A stretch of 64,000 nt of DNA from Segatella copri (GTDB lineage Bacteria > Bacteroidota > Bacteroidia > Bacteroidales > Bacteroidaceae). Location: the NCBI RefSeq assembly GCF_019249795.2, contig NZ_CP156891.1, positions 2,639,001-2,703,000 on the forward strand. The letters run 5' to 3'. Positions 35,826-43,336 of this stretch are shown in pieces. Both the position numbers and the translations under genes were made by a program. Position 1 is the stretch's first letter. Every line of letters starts with the position of its first letter. The notes below the pieces were generated by a model. That model did not search any database. It was not told the origin of the DNA and saw nothing but the letters and a program-made list of their open reading frames with translations.

Positions 35826-38474
35826 ATGAAATTTCAAATGAAGATCAACTTTCCATGGTCAAGGCCTCTCTTAGCCTGTTGTTTTGTGATGTTTGCTCTC
35901 ACTGCAATGGCTGATTCCTTTATCAGCTTCCGACAGCAAGGGGGAGCATTTCCTATTTCCACCGCCTCTCAGATGTCTGGTATCTGCATGGATGCTCACG
36001 AAAAACAAGGTGTGAAAAGAGCTGCGGAAGACCTGCGTAAGGATATCTATACCGTGTCGGGTCGTTCACCCAGAGTGTGCTGCCAGGGCGAGGATGTGGT
36101 GCGTTATCCCATCCTCATTGGTACATACGGAGTGAGTGAAGCTATTACTCGCCTTGCCAAGAAAGGCATCTTGCCAGAGCGTTCGCTCAAGGGCAAGTGG
36201 GAGAGCTTTGTCATCAAGACCATTGATCATCCTGCCAAGGGTATGGAGCGTGCCTTGGTGGTGGCAGGTAGCGATATGCGTGGCACCATCTATGGCATTT
36301 ACGAGATTTCCCGACAGATGGGGGTGTCGCCTTGGTATTGGTGGGCGGATGCGCCGATAGCCAAGCATGAGGAGGTCTTTGCCAAGCCATGCTCCGTGGA
36401 GAGTGGAGAGCCGAAGGTGAAATATCGTGGTTTCTTCATCAATGATGAGTTCCCTTGTATGACCACCTGGGCTAGAAATAAGTTTGGGGGCATGAACGGC
36501 CAGATGTATGCCCATGTCTTCGAACTCCTTCTTCGCCTCAAGGCAAATTGCCTCTGGCCTGCCATGTGGGGCTCGTTCAAGGAATACAAGCCTTTGGTAC
36601 CTATCCTGAAGGATGAGAACGGATTGTATGAGGGCAACTGCTTCAATGAGGATGATCCGGAGAATGCCCGACTGGCTGATGAATATGGCATCGTAATGGG
36701 TACCTCGCACCATGAGCCGATGCAACGCTCGCAGCAAGAGTGGATTCGACATAAGAAGAACTATGGCAACGGTGAATGGAACTGGTTGACCAACAAGAAT
36801 GCCATCAAACGTTTCTTCCGAGAGGGAATCGAGAATAGCAAGGGTTACGACAAGCTCGTGACCATCGGTATGAGAGGTGACGAAGACCGTCCGATGACCG
36901 ATGCAGGTAGTAGAGAGGCTAACTTCCGGCTGATGGAACAGATCATTTCGGAACAGCGAAAAATCATAGCTGATGTCACCAGGAAACCAGCCTCCGAGAC
37001 CCCACAGGTCTGGACACTCTACAGTGAGGTACTCGATTATTATGACCAGGGACTCAAGGTGCCCGATGATGTCATCGTGATGCTTTGCGATGACAATTTC
37101 GGTCATGTGCGCCGACTTCCTGATAGAAAGAAAAATTTCCACAAGGGCGGCTATGGTATGTATTATCATGTAGGCTATTATGGTGCGCCGAGAGCCAGCA
37201 AGTGGCTCACCATGTCGCATATCGCCGAGATGTGGGAGCAGTTGCAAGCCACTTATCAACATGGTGTGGATAAACTCTGGATGCTCAATGTCGGTGATAT
37301 CAAGCCCCATGAGTTTGCCATCGACTTTTTTATGAACATGGCATGGAATCCCGATGCCTTCGATGCCAGCAACCTGGAGCAATATGCACAGGGATTCTGT
37401 GCCCAGCAGTTTGGTGATAAAGAGGCGAAAGAGGCTGCTCGTCTCTTGATGAGCTATGGAAGATATGCGTCTAGGGTGCAAGCCGAATTGCTGGATGACA
37501 AGACATACAATTTGCAGACGGGAGAGTTTAAGGGCGTACGGGATGAATTCCTGGCCTTGGAGGCACGAGCCCTGCGTCAGTATATCACCCTGGATGAGAC
37601 TGCGAAAGATGCCTATCAAGAGTTGGTCCTCTTCCCTATACAGGGCATGGCTAATCTTTATGATATGTATTACTCTTTGGCGATGAACAAGCAACTCTAT
37701 CGTGAGGGACGTATTGAGGCTAATACATGGGCAGATAGGGTGGAGGAATGTTACAAGAGAGACTCCTTGCTCTGCGACAATTATAATCACCATATCGCCA
37801 ATGGCAAGTGGAATCACATGATGGATCAAGTGCATATCGGCTATCAAAACTGGCATGCCCCGCAGCATCAAGTTATGCCTATGGTATCTCGCATTCAGCA
37901 GAGTACCCCTTTTGCCGTTACGCAGCCTAGTACAGGCTACGTGTTCGAGCAAGATGGCGGCATGGTGGTGATGGAGGCAGAGCATCTCTTCTCACTGACA
38001 CCTGCTGAATCAGAGAAGTCGCAGTGGAGACTCATCCCAGGTTTAGGACGAACGAAGTCGGGTATAGCTCTCTTCCCATATACCCAGCCAACAGCAGGAG
38101 CATACCTTACCTATAAGATGAGATTTAAGGCAGATGTGGATTCGGTGGATGTACATCTTGTTACCGATGCAGTGATGCCCTTTGTGCTGGGCGGTCATTA
38201 TGTGGCAGTGTCGCTGGATGGTGGCAAGGAAGAGATTGTAGGGCTGAATCAGAATTTGAACTGGGAGCATAAGTACGACTTGATGTATCCTACAGCCGCA
38301 TCGCGCATCATAGAGAAGAAGGTGAGGATGGCTGTAGAAAACACGGGGAAGGCTGAACATACCTTGAGGCTTCGTCCTATGCAGCCTGGTATTGTATTTG
38401 AGAAAATACTCATCAATCTTGGCGGGTATAAACCTACTCATCTAGGAATGCTAGAGAGTCCTTACGTGAGGTGA
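35826..38474 (+). CDS. GH115 xylan alpha-1,2-glucuronidase (first copy)
   Basis: An 882-residue exported enzyme that removes (4-O-methyl)glucuronic acid from internal xylose units of xylan. It has a signal sequence (about 1-29, ending ALTAMA). GH115 features are clear: VAGSDMRGTIYGIYEISRQMGVSPWYWWAD, KVKYRGFFINDEFPCMTTW, FELLLRLKANCLWPAMWG, MGTSHHEPMQRSQQEW, GMRGDEDRPM and LMLCDDNFGHVRRLP. The C-terminal sandwich (GYVFEQDGGMVVMEAEHLF and on) is the usual accessory domain. It is about one third identical by eye to the second GH115 (43337-45835), so the two are old paralogues. A broken near-identical copy of its 5' part is at 42652. An in-frame ATG at 35838 is a possible alternative start. Confidence 0.93.
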   Translation: MKFQMKINFPWSRPLLACCFVMFALTAMADSFISFRQQGGAFPISTASQMSGICMDAHEKQGVKRAAEDLRKDIYTVSGRSPRVCCQGEDVVRYPILIGTYGVSEAITRLAKKGILPERSLKGKWESFVIKTIDHPAKGMERALVVAGSDMRGTIYGIYEISRQMGVSPWYWWADAPIAKHEEVFAKPCSVESGEPKVKYRGFFINDEFPCMTTWARNKFGGMNGQMYAHVFELLLRLKANCLWPAMWGSFKEYKPLVPILKDENGLYEGNCFNEDDPENARLADEYGIVMGTSHHEPMQRSQQEWIRHKKNYGNGEWNWLTNKNAIKRFFREGIENSKGYDKLVTIGMRGDEDRPMTDAGSREANFRLMEQIISEQRKIIADVTRKPASETPQVWTLYSEVLDYYDQGLKVPDDVIVMLCDDNFGHVRRLPDRKKNFHKGGYGMYYHVGYYGAPRASKWLTMSHIAEMWEQLQATYQHGVDKLWMLNVGDIKPHEFAIDFFMNMAWNPDAFDASNLEQYAQGFCAQQFGDKEAKEAARLLMSYGRYASRVQAELLDDKTYNLQTGEFKGVRDEFLALEARALRQYITLDETAKDAYQELVLFPIQGMANLYDMYYSLAMNKQLYREGRIEANTWADRVEECYKRDSLLCDNYNHHIANGKWNHMMDQVHIGYQNWHAPQHQVMPMVSRIQQSTPFAVTQPSTGYVFEQDGGMVVMEAEHLFSLTPAESEKSQWRLIPGLGRTKSGIALFPYTQPTAGAYLTYKMRFKADVDSVDVHLVTDAVMPFVLGGHYVAVSLDGGKEEIVGLNQNLNWEHKYDLMYPTAASRIIEKKVRMAVENTGKAEHTLRLRPMQPGIVFEKILINLGGYKPTHLGMLESPYVR

Positions 38475-38480
38475 GGGCTC

Positions 38481-38576
38481 TCTTCTACCGTCTTCAAGAA
38501 ACATTTCGGCATGTCGCCTACTGATTATGAAATGAAGTTTGGCGAAGAGGAAAATGTGAATGATGAGGAAGAATGA
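38481..38576 (+). pseudogene. Relic of a second HTCS regulator: AraC C-terminus only
   Basis: Translates as a 31-residue AraC-family end (SSTVFKKHFGMSPTDY and an acidic tail) that matches the last helix of the AraC domain of the intact regulator (STAFKKYFGMSPTEY). It has no start and begins 6 bases after the GH115 stop. The same tail is found again at 43133-43222. Confidence 0.75.
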
Positions 38577-38584
38577 TAGCATGA

Positions 38585-38649
38585 GTAATAATTAGAAAAG
38601 AAAAAGGAACATAGTGAAAAGCTGTGTTCCTTTTTTTTTGCTACTTTTG
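38585..38649 (+). promoter_or_regulatory. Operator and promoter of the GH43-GH127/146 operon (site E)
   Basis: AAAGGAACAT at 38603-38612 starts 39 bp before the -7 box TACTTTTG (38642-38649). The upstream half-site is GTAATA at 38585-38590. The element forms the left arm of a hairpin, see the next entry. Confidence 0.7.
38601..38639 (+). terminator. Hairpin with T-run, overlapping operator site E
   Basis: AAAAAGGAACA (from 38601) can pair with TGTGTTCCTTTTT, and nine Ts end the element. It looks like a terminator for GH115 transcription, yet it contains the operator half-site of the next promoter. The same arrangement is at 43248-43284. Confidence 0.65.
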
Positions 38650-38697
38650 CAGCGCAAATAACAATTTGAAATACTGATAATTAATTTAAATCATAAA

Positions 38698-40044
38698 ATG
38701 ACTAGATACAGAATGATTTTATCCCTGCTTTTGGCTGGCATGGGAACTGCAGCAACAGCACAGAACATCAACTTGCCAATCATCCAGACCAAGTACACTG
38801 CCGATCCTGCACCTTATGTGCACAACGATACGGTATATCTCTATACCACCCACGATGAGGATGGGGCTGAGGGGTTCCTGATGAAAGACTGGCTGCTCTA
38901 TACCTCAACAGATATGGTGAACTGGCAAGACCGTGGTGCCGTAGCTTCATTGAAAGACTTCAAGTGGTTTAAGGGTGAGAATGGTGCCTGGGCAGAGCAG
39001 GTTATCGAGCGCAATGGCAAATGGTATATGTATTGTCCTATCCACGGTCATGGCATCGGAGTGCTGGTAGCAGATAGTCCATACGGACCGTTCAAGGATC
39101 CTCTCGGAAAGCCGCTGGCATGGGAGGGCGACTGGTTCGACATCGACCCTACCGTATGGATTGATGATGATAACCAGGCTTACATGTATTGGGGCAACCC
39201 CGTGTTGAAGGCAGTGAAACTGAACGAGGACATGATTTCTTATTCTGATTCCATCATGCACTTCCCGAAGATTCAGGATTATCAGGAAGGTCCTTGGTTC
39301 TGGAAGCGCAATGGCAATTATTATCTGTCTTATGCTTCTACCTGCTGTCCTGAGGGCATCGGTTACGCGATGAGCAAGAATCCGCTCGGACCATGGGAAT
39401 ATAAGGGACATATCATGAACCATACGCCTCGTACTCGAGGCAATCATCCGGGCATCATCGACTACAAGGGCAAGAGCTATTGCTTCGGCTTGAATTATGA
39501 CATCTTCCGTTTGAAGACGGGACGTCATGCTGAGCAGCGTTCTGTATCTGCTGCCGAGATGACATACAATCCTGACGGAACCATCCAGGAGTTGCCATAC
39601 TTCCAGGACTGCAAGCTGGAGCAGATAGAATGGTTCAACCCTTATCGCCAGGTTGAGGCTGAGACAATGGCTTGGGGATATGGATTGAAGACGCAGCCTA
39701 AGAATGAATGGGCGCAGAAGAATAAATGGAATCAGATAGTAACTGATATTGATGAGAATGAGTATATCCTCGTGAAGGGCGTTGACTTCAAGAAAGGTGC
39801 AAGTAAGTTTGATGTTTCTGCCTCTTGTCACATGTTGGGCGGCAGCATCGAAATCCGTCTTGATGGGGTAAACGGTCAGTGTATCGGCAAGGTAGATATC
39901 AGCAACACCAAGGATGAATACAAAACCTTCTCTACCCAGGTGAAGAAGGTAAAGGGTGTTCATGATCTCTTCTTCGTTTTCAAGGGAGGTGATATCCAGA
40001 AACAGAACCTCTTCTTCCTGGATTGGTGGCAGTTTGGGGAGTAA
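38698..40044 (+). CDS. Secreted GH43 + CBM6-like enzyme, probable alpha-L-arabinofuranosidase
   Basis: A 448-residue exported enzyme (signal 1-21, ending ATAQ). The GH43 propeller spans about 25-315: TKYTADPAPYVHNDTVYLYTT holds the catalytic base Asp, DWFDIDPTVWIDDDNQAYMYWG the modulating Asp, and YQEGPWFWKRNGNYYLSYA the general acid Glu. A CBM6-type domain follows (VEAETMAWGYGLKT ... LFFLDWWQFGE). It is a paralogue of the N-terminal half of the 45995-48937 protein and probably removes arabinose from xylan (GH43_29-like, not certain). First gene of an operon with the GH127/146 gene 40 bp behind. Confidence 0.86.
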   Translation: MTRYRMILSLLLAGMGTAATAQNINLPIIQTKYTADPAPYVHNDTVYLYTTHDEDGAEGFLMKDWLLYTSTDMVNWQDRGAVASLKDFKWFKGENGAWAEQVIERNGKWYMYCPIHGHGIGVLVADSPYGPFKDPLGKPLAWEGDWFDIDPTVWIDDDNQAYMYWGNPVLKAVKLNEDMISYSDSIMHFPKIQDYQEGPWFWKRNGNYYLSYASTCCPEGIGYAMSKNPLGPWEYKGHIMNHTPRTRGNHPGIIDYKGKSYCFGLNYDIFRLKTGRHAEQRSVSAAEMTYNPDGTIQELPYFQDCKLEQIEWFNPYRQVEAETMAWGYGLKTQPKNEWAQKNKWNQIVTDIDENEYILVKGVDFKKGASKFDVSASCHMLGGSIEIRLDGVNGQCIGKVDISNTKDEYKTFSTQVKKVKGVHDLFFVFKGGDIQKQNLFFLDWWQFGE

Positions 40045-40084
40045 AAGTTCAGTCAAATAATAAATGTAATCAGTAAATAAGAAA

Positions 40085-42469
40085 ATGAAGAAACAACTAA
40101 TGATTGCTCTGCTGAGCATTGCGCCAGCCTTGGGTGTTGTGGCGCAGGATAAACTTTATAAGGATGAGTTCCCGCTGGGCGACATCACCCTTCTGGACGG
40201 ACCATTGAAGCATGCCCGCGACTTGAACGTGCAGGTGCTCCTGAAATATGATTGCGACCGCATGCTGGCCCCTTATCGCAAGGAGGCTGGCTTGCAGCCT
40301 CGCAAACCTTCTTATCCCAACTGGGATGGACTGGACGGACATGTGGGCGGACATTATCTGTCGGCTCTTGCCATCAATGCAGCCACAGGCAATGAGGAAT
40401 GCCGCAAGCGCATGGAATATATGATATCCGAACTCCAGCTGGTGCTTGATGCTAACAATCAGCGTCCTGAAGCCTGGTGTCATAACTATATAGGTGGTGT
40501 TCCGAATAGTGCCAAGATGTGGACAGCTTTCAGTAAGGGCGATTTCGGACCTTACTTTGGAACATGGGCACCTTTCTATAACATTCATAAGATGTATGCT
40601 GGTCTTCGTGATGCATGGCTCTATTGCGGCAATGAACAGGCAAAGAATCTGTTTCTGAAGTTCTGTGATTGGGCTGTGGACATTACGCGTGATCTGAACG
40701 ATGAACAGATGGAGAAAATGCTGGGTAACGAGCATGGAGGTATGAACGAGGTGCTTGCCGATGCATACGCTATTACCGGAGAGCAGAAATATCTGGATTG
40801 TGCCCGCCGCTTCTCCCACAGACAGTTGCTTGTGCCTTTGGAAAACGGCAAGGACTGCCTTGACAATATGCATGCCAATACGCAGATTCCGAAGGTTGTC
40901 GGCTATCAGCGCATCGCTGAGTTGGCTCATGATGTGCAATATCATAATGCCAGCGAGTATTTCTGGGAAATTGTGACACGTCAGCGCTCGCTGGCTTTGG
41001 GTGGAAACAGTCGTCGTGAGCATTTCCCAACCAAGGAAAATTGCATAGACTATATCAACGACATCGATGGTCCTGAGTCATGCAATACTTATAATATGCT
41101 GAAGCTTACTGAGGATTTGAACCGAGTGAAGCACGATGGTATGTATGGCGACTTTTACGAGACTGCGATGTTCAACCATATCCTCTCTGCCCAGCATCCG
41201 CAACATGGCGGCTATGTTTATTTCACTTCCGCCCGTCCTCGCCATTATCGCAACTATTCTGCCCCTAATGAGGCGATGTGGTGTTGTGTGGGAACAGGCA
41301 TGGAAGACCATGGAAAGTATGGTCAGTTTGTCTGGACGCACGATAAGGGTGTGAAGGCGGAGGATGATGCACTGTATGTGAATCTCTTCGTGGCTTCCGA
41401 GTTGAACTGGAAGGAACGGAAGATGGTGATTCGTCAGCAGACCGCTTTCCCATACGCTGAGACATCTCATATAGAAGTAACTAAGGGAAAAGGTATCTTC
41501 ACCTTGAAGATTCGTAAACCATCTTGGTGTGATAACTTCACCGTGAAGGGTGTTGGTTTTGATGCCAATAGTTATGAGGAGAATGGATTTGTCTGCATCA
41601 AGCGCAAATGGAAAAAGGGTGACCAGGTCGAAATCTCTATGCCTATGCATGCTTACATCAAACCGATGATCAATGTGCCTCAGTATGTGGCAATCATGTA
41701 TGGTCCTATCCTGCTCGGCATGAAGACGGGAACGGAGGATATGCGTTCGCTCATTGCTGACGACAGTCGTTTCGGACAGTATGCCGGTGGTATGAAGTTG
41801 CCGCTCGATAAAGCTCCAATCCTTCTGCCTAAGCATCTGAATGACATCGCCAAGGACTTGAAGCCAATTCCTGGTAAACCATTGCACTTTAAACTTGCCA
41901 CCCGAATGGAGAATGCCATTGATGGTGAACTGCAGCCTTTCTTCGAGATTCATGATTCCCGCTATATGATGTATTGGTTGGCACTCGGTGAGAATGATTA
42001 CAAGGCTTATATGCAGAAGTTGGCTGATGAGGAAACAGCCCGTCAGGCTTTGGAGGCTAGAACTGTGGATAAGGTGAGCCCTGGAGAACAACAGCCGGAG
42101 ACCGACCATCGTATGGAGACCGATGATTCGGACAAGGGTAATACAGAGGGTATCTTCTTCCGTGATGCAAAGGATGGTCATTATTTCAGCTATCTGATGC
42201 AGACCAAGGGAGAGACAAATCTTAGCCTTCAGCTCAAGTTCTGGGGACAGGATGAGTGGCGTACAAGTGAGTTTGATATTTATGTCAACGACAAGTTGCT
42301 TTGCAGCGTGAACAACAGTCATCGCTGGCGCACCACACAGTTTAAGACCGTTGATTATGCCATTCCTTCAGAGTATGTTAAGGGCAAGAAGGAAATAAGA
42401 GTGAAGTTTGTGGCTCATAAGGGCAAGCAAGTTGGACAGATTTATGGAGTTCGACTTGTGAAGAATTAA
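40085..42469 (+). CDS. GH127/GH146 beta-L-arabinofuranosidase
   Basis: A 794-residue exported enzyme (signal about 1-20, ending VVAQ) of the former DUF1680 group. These enzymes use a cysteine nucleophile held by zinc to release beta-linked L-arabinofuranose. The N-terminal (alpha/alpha)6 barrel is clear (LLDGPLKHARDLNVQVLLKY, WDGLDGHVGGHYLSALA, GGMNEVLADAYAITGE), with ESCNTYNMLKLT and the nucleophile motif MWCCVGTGMEDHGKYG (C400-C401). The ESCNTYNML and WCCVGTG patterns fit GH146-type enzymes as well as GH127. A C-terminal beta-sandwich follows. Read from site E together with the GH43 gene; the pair could cut mixed arabinose side chains. Confidence 0.85.
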   Translation: MKKQLMIALLSIAPALGVVAQDKLYKDEFPLGDITLLDGPLKHARDLNVQVLLKYDCDRMLAPYRKEAGLQPRKPSYPNWDGLDGHVGGHYLSALAINAATGNEECRKRMEYMISELQLVLDANNQRPEAWCHNYIGGVPNSAKMWTAFSKGDFGPYFGTWAPFYNIHKMYAGLRDAWLYCGNEQAKNLFLKFCDWAVDITRDLNDEQMEKMLGNEHGGMNEVLADAYAITGEQKYLDCARRFSHRQLLVPLENGKDCLDNMHANTQIPKVVGYQRIAELAHDVQYHNASEYFWEIVTRQRSLALGGNSRREHFPTKENCIDYINDIDGPESCNTYNMLKLTEDLNRVKHDGMYGDFYETAMFNHILSAQHPQHGGYVYFTSARPRHYRNYSAPNEAMWCCVGTGMEDHGKYGQFVWTHDKGVKAEDDALYVNLFVASELNWKERKMVIRQQTAFPYAETSHIEVTKGKGIFTLKIRKPSWCDNFTVKGVGFDANSYEENGFVCIKRKWKKGDQVEISMPMHAYIKPMINVPQYVAIMYGPILLGMKTGTEDMRSLIADDSRFGQYAGGMKLPLDKAPILLPKHLNDIAKDLKPIPGKPLHFKLATRMENAIDGELQPFFEIHDSRYMMYWLALGENDYKAYMQKLADEETARQALEARTVDKVSPGEQQPETDHRMETDDSDKGNTEGIFFRDAKDGHYFSYLMQTKGETNLSLQLKFWGQDEWRTSEFDIYVNDKLLCSVNNSHRWRTTQFKTVDYAIPSEYVKGKKEIRVKFVAHKGKQVGQIYGVRLVKN

Positions 42470-42507
42470 TTGAAGTTAAAGTAGTTATCACTCGCTACGG
42501 TCGTTCG

Positions 42508-42567
42508 GGAAGTTAAGAGACAATAGTCTTCTAGTTTAAAATGTAGGACATTTGTCCCTTAACTTCC
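42508..42567. repeat. Imperfect inverted repeat in a gene-poor stretch
   Basis: 16-base arms 42508-42523 and 42552-42567 pair with one mismatch across a 28-base loop. Further TTAACTTCC-like copies follow to 42597. No promoter or gene is seen in 42470-42616. Confidence 0.5.
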
Positions 42568-42616
42568 TTCTTACTTCCCTAACTTTACTTAACTTCCCCA
42601 CATGCGAAAGTTCAGT

Positions 42617-43004
42617 TTTTCATAATTTCTCTATTTACTAAAAATTACAGTATGAAATTTCAAATGAAGGTCAATTTTCCATGGTCAAGGCCTCTCTTGG
42701 CCTGTTGTTTTGTGATGCTTGCCCTCACATCAATGGCTGATTCCTTTATCAGCTTCCGACAGCAAGGGGGAGCATTCCCTATTTCCACCGCCTCTCAGAT
42801 GTCTGGTATCTGCATGGATGCTCACGAAAAACAAGGTGTGATCCCATCCTCATTGGTACATACGGAGTGAGTGAAGTTATTACTCGTCTTGCCAAGAAAG
42901 GCATCTTGCCAGAGCGTTCGCTCAAGGGCAAGTGGGATAGCTTTGTCATCAAGACCCTTGATCATCCTGCCAAGGGCATGGAGCGTGCCTTGGTGGTGGC
43001 AGGT
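42617..43004 (+). pseudogene. Broken duplicate of the first GH115 gene (5' part)
   Basis: Nearly identical to the region from about 35797 through the first third of the GH115 gene at 35826, including the untranslated leader. The start (42652, MKFQMKVNFPWSRPLL) and signal are intact. A 91-base deletion (matching 36015-36105 of the intact gene) then shifts the frame, and homology stops in VVAG near 43004. The two open pieces (42652-42870 and 42867-43049) are therefore not genes. The few substitutions suggest a recent duplication. Confidence 0.85.
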
Positions 43005-43044
43005 TCTCTAGTGGGGTATTCGGTTGCCATTCAATGGTCTTTTC

Positions 43045-43222
43045 TATGACATCGTTAATGTATTCAAACAGATTGATGCCAATATCAGTGATGTGCCTGT
43101 AAGTATGTTGACATCGAAGTCGGAAATCTCCGACCGTCTTCAAAAAACACTTCGGCATGTCGCCTACTGATTATGAAATGAAGTTTGGCGAAGAGGAAAA
43201 TGTGAATGATGAGGAAGAATGA
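43045..43222 (+). pseudogene. Relic of an HTCS regulator: receiver piece joined to AraC tail
   Basis: 43045-43140 translates as part of a receiver domain (DANISDVPVSMLTSKSEISD, then RL), matching NISHVPVIMLTSKSEISDRL of the intact regulator. At 43133-43140 (ACCGTCTT) the homology jumps in another frame to the AraC tail (TVFKKHFGMSPTDY) ending at 43222. The eight bases fit both parents, so the deletion probably used this microhomology. The tail equals the relic at 38481-38576. Confidence 0.75.
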
Positions 43223-43230
43223 TTGCATGT

Positions 43231-43295
43231 GAAATAATTAGCAAAGAAAAAGGAACATGGTGAAACGCTGTGTTCCTTTTTTTTGTCTACCTTTG
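43231..43295 (+). promoter_or_regulatory. Operator and promoter of the second GH115 gene (site F)
   Basis: AAAGGAACAT at 43249-43258 starts 39 bp before the -7 box TACCTTTG (43288-43295). The upstream half-site position reads GAAATA at 43231. A duplicate of site E, including the overlapping hairpin (43247-43284). Confidence 0.7.
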
Positions 43296-43336
43296 CAGAA
43301 AAAATCAATGAATAATAAAATCTTTCTTATTTTCTT

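Noticed and set aside
36066..37985. Long minus-strand open frame (639 codons) inside GH115
   Set aside because: It mirrors the codon pattern of the real gene on the other strand, has no family features and no promoter. The same holds for the long antisense frames at 29213-31240, 25594-27081, 49753-51015 and 41078-42322.
42652..43049. Two short GH115-like open frames as real genes
   Set aside because: They are pieces of one duplicated GH115 5' end broken by a 91-base deletion, and homology ends at 43004.
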